Assembly (NCBI RefSeq): GCF_009299505.1
Contig: NZ_WBSM01000001.1
Span: forward strand, 372,001 to 436,000
From: Bifidobacterium ramosum
GTDB taxonomy: Bacteria > Actinomycetota > Actinomycetes > Actinomycetales > Bifidobacteriaceae
DNA: 64,000 bases
Reading direction: 5' to 3'
Made by a program: the position numbers and the translations under genes. This document shows, one piece after another, positions 48,287 through 57,694 of the stretch; position 1 is the first letter of the stretch, and every line of letters starts with the position of its first letter. The notes under the pieces are model-generated. The model worked only from the letters and a program-made list of their open reading frames with translations. It was not told the DNA's origin and did not search any database.

Positions 48287-48472
48287 TTAGCTGCGTTCGT
48301 AGAGCGCGTCGAGGATTGGATACAGTCGTTCGGCGAATCGAGGTAGACCGCAGCGTTGGAGCAGGTATGCATAATCGGGCGTGAAAAACCGTTCTTCGGC
48401 GAGACGAAGCACCAGATCGTTGACGATCTCGCCGAAGAGGCTGCATGTGTCGAAAAATACGGGGAAGCTCAT
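48287..48472 (-). pseudogene. Truncated PIN-domain toxin remnant
   Basis: This 61-residue frame starts MSFPVFFDTCSLFGEIVNDL, which matches the beginning of VapC-like PIN-domain toxins, with the first catalytic Asp in FFDTC. After about residue 32 (RFFTP) the similarity ends; the remaining acidic active-site residues and about 100 residues are missing. It follows the HTH antitoxin gene by 31 nt, the normal order for such a module. It is most likely inactive. Confidence 0.7.
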
Positions 48473-48503
48473 AGATCGCCTTTCTGCCGATCGGGTGACG
48501 TCG

Positions 48504-49028
48504 TCAGGAGAGCAGGGGATTGTCCAAAGTCGCCCGTGGATCCTCGTCGGCGGCGAGATCGTCGAACGTGCTGATGTTCTCGCGGTGCCGGGCGTTCATG
48601 TACTCCTGCAGATCGGCGAGCAGCACGCGACGGTGGCGGCCGACCTTTTCGAACGGGATTGCGCCATCTTCAAGCAATTTCACCAACGTGGGGCGTGAAA
48701 CGCCGAGAAAATCGGCGGCATCCTGCGTGGTGAGCATCGTATCGTACGGTGCCACGAACACGGCCCGGCCGCGGGACAGCTGATCGGCGACCTGCATCAG
48801 CACATCCGCCAGTTCCGGGGTGAGCGGTCGTGCCGGAAAGCCAGGCACCTTAAGCGTCGCAACAGGGAAATCCGATTGACCGGATATGTCGTCAAACACG
48901 GCATCGGGAACCTCCCTTGCATCCTGTGCGATATGAGACAGGGCTTCCTTGATGTCCATAAGCCGGCGGCGATCCTCTGCGTTGGGCAGATAGGTCGTCG
49001 CGTCGTTGGCGAGACTGCGTGTTCCCAT
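48504..49028 (-). CDS. Excisionase/HTH-type antitoxin
   Basis: This is a 174-residue protein with a MerR/excisionase-type helix-turn-helix at about residues 95-150 (LTTQDAADFLGVSRPTLVKLLEDG, then PFEKVGRHRRVLLADLQEY). Such proteins are the antitoxins of PIN-toxin modules in actinobacteria. The ATG at 49028 has GGAGG 8 nt upstream; the 15-residue longer start at 49073 is unlikely. The partner toxin next to it is truncated, so this gene may survive as a solitary regulator. It lies opposite in direction to the hsd genes. Confidence 0.8.
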   Translation of the reverse strand: MGTRSLANDATTYLPNAEDRRRLMDIKEALSHIAQDAREVPDAVFDDISGQSDFPVATLKVPGFPARPLTPELADVLMQVADQLSRGRAVFVAPYDTMLTTQDAADFLGVSRPTLVKLLEDGAIPFEKVGRHRRVLLADLQEYMNARHRENISTFDDLAADEDPRATLDNPLLS

Positions 49029-49114
49029 AATGGATCCTCCTTTTTGGCTGTAGCGGCAATCATGCAATGCCATATCAGCATATCAATAAACGAAATATTC
49101 GAAAACTCTTGCGT

Positions 49115-49223
49115 GTTCGCTGAGTTCGTCGCTTCGGTGGAGTCCCTCAAATCCACTACCTGTCAGCAGCTCGATCGTCTGGGCGCCCTCTGCGCCAGCC
49201 TCACCCGACGCTACTTCGCTTAG
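49115..49223 (+). pseudogene. Fragment of a second hsdS gene (3' end)
   Basis: About 108 bp align with the end of hsdS at 48155-48262 with many silent differences. They encode AEFVASVESLKSTTCQQLDRL and end at a stop after RRYFA. No start or upstream part is present. It lies 850 bp beyond the intact hsdS, on the far side of the broken toxin-antitoxin module. Confidence 0.85.
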
Positions 49224-49250
49224 CGCCGACGGGCATCGACATGCAAGTAG

Positions 49251-49312
49251 TTTTATTTATTCCAGAAAAATGAAATAAATAAAATGTATTTGAATAATTC
49301 TGATATTATTGG
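49251..49312 (+). promoter_or_regulatory. AT-rich island with 11-bp inverted repeat before the ATPase gene
   Basis: TTTTATTTATT (49251-49261) and AATAAATAAAA (49274-49284) are perfect inverted repeats. The 60-bp stretch is overwhelmingly A and T in an otherwise GC-rich window. It probably carries the promoter of the AAA/DUF4143 gene. No exact -35/-10 pair could be fixed. Confidence 0.55.
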
Positions 49313-49353
49313 AGAGTGAAAGTTGAGATTGCCTACATAGGGAGGTGATGGTG

Positions 49354-50565
49354 GTGATTGATCGGCCGCTATACCTGAAGAAACTTGACGCATGGAAGGA
49401 CCGTGACGTTATCAAGGTGATCACCGGCGTGCGCCGTTGTGGCAAATCCACATTGATGACGTTGTGGAAACAGCGGCTGATCGATGAATACGGCATCGAC
49501 CCGTCTTCCATCGTGCATATCAACCTTGAACTGCTGGAGAACGAGCCGCTGCTTGAATACCATCGGCTGTATGGTGAGATCCTCCATCGGCTCGACTCCT
49601 CGGCCGGCCGACGCTACGTCCTACTGGACGAAATCCAGAACGTGCCGGACTTCCAAAAAACACTGGACGGCCTGCAGGCTCGAGGAGACATGGACATCTA
49701 CGTCACCGGATCGAACGCCACGCTGTTGTCGGGCACGTTGGCGACTCTCATCTCGGGCCGGTACGTGGAAATAGCCATGACACCGCTGTCGTTCGCCGAA
49801 TACATGGGCGCAGCCCCCGTGCAAAGTAAAACTCCCCAACGCGCATGGTCCGAATACCTGCATGACGGGGCCCTGCCGGCCACACTCGCCCTCGCCGGCG
49901 ATGAATCGCTGCTCCACGACTACCTTGACGGCATTCTCAGCACCGTGTTGTTCAAAGACGTGGCCGCGCGTCTCGGACTGTCCAACATGGCAGCACTCGA
50001 AACGATCACGCGCTACATGTTCGACAACATCGGCAACCTCACCAATCCCAAAGCCATAGCGAATGCCATGACCTCATCGGGCACGAAGATATCCGCCCCC
50101 ACGGTGTCCAACTATCTGGAAGGGCTGGCCGCTGCATTCATCTTCTACCCGGTGCAACGCTACGACATCAAAGGCAAACGTGCATTACGACAGGAACGCA
50201 AGTACTATGCCGTGGACCTCGGCATGCGTCGCGTGCTGTGCTCCGGCAACGTGCGCGACACCGGTCGTCTGCTGGAAAACGTGGTGTTTTTCGAACTCAT
50301 GCGACGGGAGGGGGAAGTGTACGTCGGGCAAAGCGCCGGCGGCGAGATCGACTTCGTGACCAACGGCGCCACCGGACGACGATACTATCAGGTCAGCGAA
50401 TCCGTTCACGACCCGAACACGTTGGAACGAGAGCTGTCATCGTTGCGCGCGATACGCGACAATTATCCGAAGATGCTTATCACGCTGGATGACGAACGCC
50501 CTGTATCCCACGAAGGCATCCGGCAGATCTACGCGTTGGATTGGTTGCTCGAGACTCGAAGCTAG
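49354..50565 (+). CDS. AAA-family ATPase with DUF4143 domain
   Basis: This is a 403-residue ATPase of the AAA_14/DUF4143 type. It has Walker A TGVRRCGKSTL, the Walker B region YVLLDEIQNVPDFQ and a sensor-like VTGSNATLLSG in the first half, and the DUF4143 domain in the second. The biological role of this widespread family is unknown. GGGAGG lies before a run of GTG/ATG codons; the GTG at 49354 gives the best spacing. It sits between the hsdS fragment and hsdR, and its promoter region is unusually AT-rich, suggesting separate acquisition. Confidence 0.85.
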   Translation: MIDRPLYLKKLDAWKDRDVIKVITGVRRCGKSTLMTLWKQRLIDEYGIDPSSIVHINLELLENEPLLEYHRLYGEILHRLDSSAGRRYVLLDEIQNVPDFQKTLDGLQARGDMDIYVTGSNATLLSGTLATLISGRYVEIAMTPLSFAEYMGAAPVQSKTPQRAWSEYLHDGALPATLALAGDESLLHDYLDGILSTVLFKDVAARLGLSNMAALETITRYMFDNIGNLTNPKAIANAMTSSGTKISAPTVSNYLEGLAAAFIFYPVQRYDIKGKRALRQERKYYAVDLGMRRVLCSGNVRDTGRLLENVVFFELMRREGEVYVGQSAGGEIDFVTNGATGRRYYQVSESVHDPNTLERELSSLRAIRDNYPKMLITLDDERPVSHEGIRQIYALDWLLETRS

Positions 50566-50648
50566 CGGTTTGCGGATGGACGCCTGTTGTACGATAGCGT
50601 TGGACGGGCGGCGACGGATGCCGCGACGTGGCGCATAAGGAGACGGAT

Positions 50649-53600
50649 ATGGCCAACTTCTCGTTTCTGCAAGGCCAAGACGACTACGCGATGTTCGCCG
50701 ATGCGTGCCTGGAAGCGGAACGTGCGTTGTCGCTGTCGCCGACCATCAGCGCACTGGCCGCGCGCCGCGCGTTCGAATTCGCCGTCAAATGGACATACGC
50801 CGCCGACGACACCATCAAGCCGCCATACAAGGACAACCTGCAATCCCTCGTCCACGAACCCACCTTCCGCGCCGCGCTCGCCGACAACCACCTGTGGGAA
50901 TCCCTGCAATACGTCATCAAAGCCGGCAACATGGCCGCCCATCAGGGCGCGCAGCTCAAACCCGAAGACGCGATGTTCTCCCTGAGCATCCTCTTCACGT
51001 TCATCCAATGGATCGACTACAGCTACGGCCGCCGCTACGTCAAACGCACCTTCGACCCCAAACAGGTCCCCGCCGTCAGCCGCGCTCTCGCCGCCAAGGA
51101 ACGCAAGGCGCAGGAAGACGCCGCACGCAAGGAATACGAAGCGCAACTCGGCGAGCAGACCAAACAGATCGCCGAACTCGAAGCACAGGTGCGTGCCCTG
51201 AGCAGCCAGCTCGCCGCACGCAAGGCCGAACAACCCGCCGTCGAACACGTCTCCGCCGACGAATTCAGCGAATACCAGACCCGCACACGCTTCATCGACC
51301 TCGACCTGCAACTCGTCGGCTGGAACACGGCCCGCGACGTCATCGCCGAATACCCCGTCACCGGCATGGAAGGCAACCCCGGGCAGCAAGGCTACATCGA
51401 CTACCTGCTCAACGGGCGCGACGGCAAACCGCTCGCCATCATCGAAGCCAAACGCACCGCCTACGACCCCGCCAAAGGACTCCAACAGGCACGCCTCTAC
51501 GCCGACTGCCTCGAACGGCAATTCGGCTACCGGCCGCTCATCTTCCTCTCCAACGGATACCGGACCTACTTCGTCGACGACGAGCACGGCTCCTACCGTC
51601 AAGTCGGCGAAGTCTTCGCCCAGGACGACCTGCAACGCATCATCGACCGCCGCCGCACCGCCATCGACCCATCCACGGTCCCCGTCAACCTCAACGTCGC
51701 CGGCGGCAACGGGCGAGCCTACCAGCTCGAAGCCATCCAGGCCGTCTGCGACAACCTCAGCCAAGGCCAACGCCGCAGCCTGCTCGTCATGGCCACCGGC
51801 ACCGGCAAGACCCGCGTGTCCGCCGCGCTCGCCGACGTGCTCATGCGCGCCGGACTCGTCAAAAACGTGTTGTTCCTCGCCGACCGCGTCGAACTCGTCG
51901 CGCAGGCGAACAGCGCGTACGGCGAATACTTCCCCGACTGGTCGCTGTGCAACCTGTGTTCCAACAAGCACGACACGGACGCGCGCGTTGTGTTCTCCAC
52001 CTACCAGACCATGATCAACGCCATCGACGTGGAAACCGGCGCGGACGGCAAACCCGCGTTCTCCGCCGGACATTTCGACCTCATCATCGTGGACGAGGCG
52101 CACCGGTCGATCTTCAAGAAATACAGGGTCATCTTCGACCATTTCGACGCGCTCATGGTGGGGCTGACCGCCACGCCGCGCGACGACGTGGACCGCAACA
52201 CCTACGACTTCTTCCACGTGCAGCACGGCGTGCCCACCTTCGTGTACGAGTACGCGCAGGCGCTCGCGGACCATGTGCTCGTGCCGTTCGTCAACGTCGA
52301 GGCTAAAACCAAGTTCATGGACGAAGGCATCACCTACGACGACCTGTCCGACGAAGACAAGGAGCGCTATGAGGAGGACTTCGGCGACGGCGACACCGAT
52401 GACGACGGGGAGGACTGCGACACGGACGGCGGCACGACGAACCTGCCCGCGCACATCGACGCGGCCGCGATCAACACCTACGTGATGAACCCCGCCACCG
52501 TGGACACCGTATTGCAGGACCTGCACGACCACGGCATCGCGACCGACGGCGGCGAACGACTCGGCAAAACCATCGTCTTCGCCGCCAACCAGGCGCATGC
52601 GCGCTACATCGTCGAACGCTACACGGCGCTCTACCCCAAGGAATCGGCGCACGGCTTCATCAAAACCGTGCTGCACGGCGACGATTACGCGCACAGCATC
52701 ATCGCCGAATTCAAACGCAAGTCGCTGCCCGTCATCACCGTCTCCGTCGACATGATGGACACCGGCGTCGACGTGCCCGACGTCGTCAACCTCGTGTTCT
52801 TCAAACCGGTGCGCTCCAAAATCAAGTTCTGGCAGATGATCGGCCGCGGCACGCGGCTCAGCCCCGAACTCGACTGCGTCGACAATGTCGACGGCGAATA
52901 CGTCGGCAAACGCCGCTTCAAGATCTTCGACTACTGCGGCAACTTCGCGTTCTTCCGCGAACGGACGAACCCGGTCGAAGACAAGCTCGCCGCATCCGTC
53001 AGCGAGCGCATCTTCGCGCGCAAAGCCGAATTGGTGCAGGCGTTCCAGTCGAGCACGTTCACGGACGATCCGCAGACCGTCCGGTGGCGCGACGACCTGA
53101 TCGCGGACCTGACCGGACAGATCGGCTCATGGGACACGAACACGGTCGGCGTGAGGCTCAAACGCGAATACGTGGAACGATACCGCACCGCCGACGCATA
53201 CACGTTCCTCAACGACCTGAACGTACGCGAACTCACCCACGAACTCGCGCCATTGGCCCACTGGGACGAACAAGACACGTACGCGCTGCGCTTCGACGCG
53301 CTCATGTACGGCATGATGGTCGCCCGTGCGGCCGGCGAACCGGCGAAGGCCTATACGACCAAGCTGCGCACGATCGCCGTGCAACTGGGCGAACGCATGA
53401 CCATCCCGCAAGTGCAACGGCAACGCGAACTGGTCACGACGATCATCAACGACGACGGATACCTCTCCGGACTGCCGGTGAGCGAACTGGAGCACATGCG
53501 CGTCCGACTGCGCGACCTCGTCCGATTCATCGCGGACACCGGACGACGCAGGACCATCATCACCGACCTGACCGACCCGCTCGTCGAACGTACCGAAAAC

Positions 53601-54125
53601 CAGCCATTCGACATCGCCGAACACTACGACGACTACCGTCTCAAAGTCAACCGATACGTCAACGAACACCACGACGACGAAGCGATACGCAAACTCCGGC
53701 ACAACGAACCATTGGACGCCGACGACTACAGCGAACTCGAACGCGTGCTCGTCCACGAACTCGGCACGCCTGCCGAATACGAGACGGCATACGGATCGCT
53801 GCCGTTCGGACTGCTGGTGCGGCGCATCGCCAAACTCGACCATACGGCCGCCATGAACGCGTTCGCCGAGTTCATCAACACGCACACGCTCAACCAGGCG
53901 CAGATCGGTTTCCTGCACACCGTCATCGACTACATCGAGCACAACGGATACCTCGACCCCGAACAACTCACCAGACCGCCGTTCGACCGACCAAGACCGA
54001 TGTTCAAACTGTTCGACACGAAACAGGCCATGGACCTGATCCTGTGCATCCGCAAGGTGCGCGACAACGCCACGGTGCCGGGCGGCACGGCGGGCGGTGC
54101 GGTGGACAGGGCGCTCGCCGGCTGA
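50649..54125 (+). CDS. hsdR: Type I restriction endonuclease subunit R
   Basis: HsdR (1,158 residues) is the ATP-dependent translocase and nuclease of the type I system. The N-terminal DUF4145-like region and a coiled coil (residues about 150-200) precede the PD-(D/E)xK nuclease (GYIDYLLNGRDGKPLAIIEAKRT, with D...EAK split over this stretch). Then come Walker A ATGTGKTRVS, DEAH box VDEAHRS and motif VI GRGTRLSP. The ATG at 50649 has AAGGAG 5-6 nt upstream. An acidic insert (DDDGEDCDTDGG) lies near residue 590. All motors and nuclease residues look intact. Confidence 0.95.
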   Translation: MANFSFLQGQDDYAMFADACLEAERALSLSPTISALAARRAFEFAVKWTYAADDTIKPPYKDNLQSLVHEPTFRAALADNHLWESLQYVIKAGNMAAHQGAQLKPEDAMFSLSILFTFIQWIDYSYGRRYVKRTFDPKQVPAVSRALAAKERKAQEDAARKEYEAQLGEQTKQIAELEAQVRALSSQLAARKAEQPAVEHVSADEFSEYQTRTRFIDLDLQLVGWNTARDVIAEYPVTGMEGNPGQQGYIDYLLNGRDGKPLAIIEAKRTAYDPAKGLQQARLYADCLERQFGYRPLIFLSNGYRTYFVDDEHGSYRQVGEVFAQDDLQRIIDRRRTAIDPSTVPVNLNVAGGNGRAYQLEAIQAVCDNLSQGQRRSLLVMATGTGKTRVSAALADVLMRAGLVKNVLFLADRVELVAQANSAYGEYFPDWSLCNLCSNKHDTDARVVFSTYQTMINAIDVETGADGKPAFSAGHFDLIIVDEAHRSIFKKYRVIFDHFDALMVGLTATPRDDVDRNTYDFFHVQHGVPTFVYEYAQALADHVLVPFVNVEAKTKFMDEGITYDDLSDEDKERYEEDFGDGDTDDDGEDCDTDGGTTNLPAHIDAAAINTYVMNPATVDTVLQDLHDHGIATDGGERLGKTIVFAANQAHARYIVERYTALYPKESAHGFIKTVLHGDDYAHSIIAEFKRKSLPVITVSVDMMDTGVDVPDVVNLVFFKPVRSKIKFWQMIGRGTRLSPELDCVDNVDGEYVGKRRFKIFDYCGNFAFFRERTNPVEDKLAASVSERIFARKAELVQAFQSSTFTDDPQTVRWRDDLIADLTGQIGSWDTNTVGVRLKREYVERYRTADAYTFLNDLNVRELTHELAPLAHWDEQDTYALRFDALMYGMMVARAAGEPAKAYTTKLRTIAVQLGERMTIPQVQRQRELVTTIINDDGYLSGLPVSELEHMRVRLRDLVRFIADTGRRRTIITDLTDPLVERTENQPFDIAEHYDDYRLKVNRYVNEHHDDEAIRKLRHNEPLDADDYSELERVLVHELGTPAEYETAYGSLPFGLLVRRIAKLDHTAAMNAFAEFINTHTLNQAQIGFLHTVIDYIEHNGYLDPEQLTRPPFDRPRPMFKLFDTKQAMDLILCIRKVRDNATVPGGTAGGAVDRALAG

Positions 54126-54133
54126 CGGGCGCA

Positions 54134-54152
54134 TCGCTATGCGGGTAGCCGA
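54134..54152 (+). promoter_or_regulatory. Imperfect palindrome before clpP1, possible ClgR site
   Basis: TCGCTA and TAGCCGA face each other around six bases. ClgR activates clp genes in actinobacteria and binds related GC-rich palindromes, but the consensus match here is only suggestive. Confidence 0.25.
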
Positions 54153-54182
54153 AAATGGGCGTCGCGGGCGGCGGCGGTCGCT

Positions 54183-54212
54183 TTGAACGGGTAGAGTAGC
54201 ACAACGTAATGT
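54183..54212 (+). promoter_or_regulatory. Promoter of the clpP1-clpP2 operon
   Basis: TTGAAC (54183-54188), an 18-bp spacer and TAATGT (54207-54212) lie just before the clpP1 ribosome site. Confidence 0.5.
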
Positions 54213-54233
54213 ATTGTGAACCAAGGAGATAAG

Positions 54234-54851
54234 GTGGCAGGATTCATGACACCCTCACCCACGATGGGCGAAGGCGACGCCCCGTCCATGGTGGATCCGA
54301 TTTTCAACCGGCTGCTCAAGGACCGCATCATCTGGATGGGTGAAGAGGTCAAGGACGATATGGCCAACCGCATCTGCGCCCAGATGCTGATGCTCGCGGC
54401 AGAGGATCCGAAGAAGGACATCTGGCTGTACATCAACTCGCCGGGCGGTTCGATCACCGCCGGCATGGCGATCTACGACACCATGCAGCTCATCGAACCC
54501 GACGTGGCGACCGTGGGCCTGGGCATGTGCGCGTCGATGGGCCAGTTCCTGCTCAGCTCCGGCACGCCGGGCAAGCGCTTCCTGACCTCGCATGCGCGCG
54601 TGCTCATGCACCAGCCGTCCGGCGGCATCGGCGGCACCACCACCGACGTGCGCATCAACGCCGAGCTCATCATGGACATGAAGAAGACCCTCGCCGAGCT
54701 CACGGCCAAGCAGACCGGCCACACCGTCGAGGAGATCTACCGCGACAACGAGTACGATCACTGGTTCACCGCGCAGGAGGCGCTGGAATACGGTTTCGTC
54801 GACAAGATCGTGTCCACGCACGACACGATGAGCGCGAAGGAAGGGGAGTGA
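54234..54851 (+). CDS. clpP1: ATP-dependent Clp protease proteolytic subunit 1
   Basis: ClpP1 (205 residues) is one of two serine-protease ring subunits that degrade proteins unfolded by ClpX or ClpC. The nucleophile Ser is in [14 protein letters not shown], the His in [12 protein letters not shown], and the oxyanion strand in [21 protein letters not shown] at 54234 is chosen because AAGGAG lies 5 nt upstream; an ATG four codons later has none. clpP2 follows after 5 nt. Two paralogous subunits, forming mixed rings, are the rule in actinobacteria. Confidence 0.96.
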   Translation: MAGFMTPSPTMGEGDAPSMVDPIFNRLLKDRIIWMGEEVKDDMANRICAQMLMLAAEDPKKDIWLYINSPGGSITAGMAIYDTMQLIEPDVATVGLGMCASMGQFLLSSGTPGKRFLTSHARVLMHQPSGGIGGTTTDVRINAELIMDMKKTLAELTAKQTGHTVEEIYRDNEYDHWFTAQEALEYGFVDKIVSTHDTMSAKEGE

Positions 54852-54856
54852 GTCAC

Positions 54857-55582
54857 ATGGCATCCGAGGAAGCGAAGTTCGTCGCACGCGCCGAACGTCT
54901 GGCCGGTCCGGCCGGCGTCGTCGGCTTCATGCCGGCCGCCGCGCGCGAGGCCGCGTTCGCCGGCCGCGGCATGGCCCCGGCCGCGCCGCAGGACCGGTAC
55001 ATCCTGCCGCAGTTCAGCGAGAAGACGCCGTACGGCATGAAGACGCAGGACCCGTACACCAAGCTGTTCGAGGACCGCATCATCTTCATGGGCGTGCAGG
55101 TGGACGACACGTCCGCCGACGACATCATGGCCCAGCTGCTCGTGCTCGAATCGCAGGATCCGAACCGCGATGTGATGATGTACATCAACTCGCCGGGCGG
55201 CTCCATGACCGCGATGACCGCGATCTACGACACCATGCAGTACATCAAGCCCGACGTGCAGACCGTGTGCCTCGGCCAGGCCGCGTCCGCGGCGGCGATC
55301 CTGCTGGCCGCCGGCGCCAAGGGCAAGCGCCTTATGCTGCCCAACGCGCGCGTGCTCATCCATCAGCCGGCCATCGATCAGGGCTTCGGCAAGGCCACCG
55401 AGATCGAAATCCAGGCCAAGGAGATGCTGCGCATGCGCGAATGGCTCGAGACCACGCTCGCGAAGCACACCGGACAGGACATCGAGAAGATCCGCAAGGA
55501 CATCGAGGTCGACACGTTCCTGACGGCCCAGGAGGCCAAGGCGTACGGCATCGTGGACGAGGTGCTCGAACACCGTTCGTGA
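54857..55582 (+). CDS. clpP2: ATP-dependent Clp protease proteolytic subunit 2
   Basis: ClpP2 (241 residues) pairs with ClpP1. The catalytic Ser is in [14 protein letters not shown], the His in [14 protein letters not shown], and the [16 protein letters not shown] strand is conserved. The first about 50 residues ([21 protein letters not shown]) are an Ala/Gly-rich extension longer than in most ClpP2 proteins, perhaps a propeptide. GGGGAGTG precedes the ATG. A hairpin separates it from clpX. Confidence 0.96.
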   Translation: MASEEAKFVARAERLAGPAGVVGFMPAAAREAAFAGRGMAPAAPQDRYILPQFSEKTPYGMKTQDPYTKLFEDRIIFMGVQVDDTSADDIMAQLLVLESQDPNRDVMMYINSPGGSMTAMTAIYDTMQYIKPDVQTVCLGQAASAAAILLAAGAKGKRLMLPNARVLIHQPAIDQGFGKATEIEIQAKEMLRMREWLETTLAKHTGQDIEKIRKDIEVDTFLTAQEAKAYGIVDEVLEHRS

Positions 55583-55593
55583 ATTTCATGACG

Positions 55594-55625
55594 GATACCC
55601 TCAGCCGGGTTCGGCCGAGGGTATC
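55594..55625 (+). terminator. Hairpin terminator between clpP2 and clpX
   Basis: GATACCCTC pairs with GAGGGTATC, and an inner GCCG/CGGC pair continues the stem; TTTG follows. It sits 12 nt after the clpP2 stop. Confidence 0.75.
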
Positions 55626-55721
55626 TTTGTATGTGGCCGCATAGGGCATGGCCGTGCGGCGCGGACGCACGGGATGCGCGGCGCGCGGCACGGGCCGCGG
55701 CCGGCGAGACGAGGGAGTGAC

Positions 55722-57095
<1,374 letters not shown>

Positions 57096-57212
57096 CGGTC
57101 GCGCATGCGATGGCATGCGGTGAGAACGGCCTGATATGGCGCGACACGCCGAATGTTGCGATTCCGGCGATGGTGTTGTAGTTTATACGGGTTGCCGAAA
57201 ACAAGACAACAT

Positions 57213-57286
57213 GCGCCAGTAGCCCAGCGGATTAGAGCAGCTGACTACGGATCAGCAGGTCGCAGGTTCGAATCCTGTCTGGCGCA
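57213..57286 (+). tRNA. tRNA-Arg (ACG), copy 1
   Basis: A full cloverleaf fits: acceptor stem GCGCCAG/CTGGCGC, anticodon stem GCTGA/TCAGC around the loop CTACGGA (anticodon ACG), T-arm with GGTTCGAATCC. CCA is not encoded. The first A of the anticodon would be read as inosine, decoding CGU, CGC and CGA. Confidence 0.97.
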
Positions 57287-57320
57287 CGCCTCTGGCCACA
57301 AGAGGTTAAAGAGTGGTGTT

Positions 57321-57394
57321 GCGCCAGTAGCCCAGCGGATTAGAGCAGCTGACTACGGATCAGCAGGTCGCAGGTTCGAATCCTGTCTGGCGCA
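57321..57394 (+). tRNA. tRNA-Arg (ACG), copy 2
   Basis: Identical in all 74 bases to the copy 34 nt upstream; only the spacers differ. Confidence 0.97.
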
Positions 57395-57442
57395 CGAGCT
57401 GTGAAGCGATTCACGGCACAACCAATAACCGAATAACGGTAT

Positions 57443-57516
57443 GCGCCAGTAGCCCAGCGGATTAGAGCAGCTGACTACGGATCAGCAGGTCGCAGGTTCG
57501 AATCCTGTCTGGCGCA
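57443..57516 (+). tRNA. tRNA-Arg (ACG), copy 3
   Basis: Third identical 74-base copy, 48 nt after copy 2. A strong terminator follows 5 nt after it, so the three are probably one precursor transcript. Confidence 0.97.
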
Positions 57517-57521
57517 CGCTG

Positions 57522-57557
57522 AAACCCCTTGTTTCCGCATGGAGACAAGGGGTTTTT
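57522..57557 (+). terminator. Terminator of the tRNA-Arg cluster
   Basis: AAACCCCTTGT (57522-57532) pairs with ACAAGGGGTTT (57545-57555) with a short inner stem, and ends in a run of five T. Confidence 0.9.
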
Positions 57558-57605
57558 CAATACGTCCGGCCGGGAGACTCATCACGGCTACGCTCCGGGC
57601 GAAAT

Positions 57606-57619
57606 AGAACATATGTTCG
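57606..57619 (+). promoter_or_regulatory. GAAC-N4-GTTC palindrome before nhaA (LexA-box-like)
   Basis: GAACATATGTTC at 57607-57618 is a perfect 12-bp palindrome. GAAC-N4-GTTC is the core of the Gram-positive/actinobacterial SOS box. It lies about 77 bp before the nhaA start, followed by GTATAC. LexA control of nhaA is not established. Confidence 0.4.
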
Positions 57620-57694
57620 TATACGATGGAATGACCGATCCCGCGGCAAGCGGGCGGTGCGTGGAAGCGATACCGAGCGGATATGGAGGATGAC

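Noticed and set aside
47175..49223. Invertible phase-variable hsdS shufflon
   Set aside because: The duplicated hsdS end is in direct orientation, no inverted partner and no recombinase gene are present.
57213..57516. tRNA-associated integration site
   Set aside because: No integrase or flanking partial tRNA copy; the repeats are complete tRNA genes.
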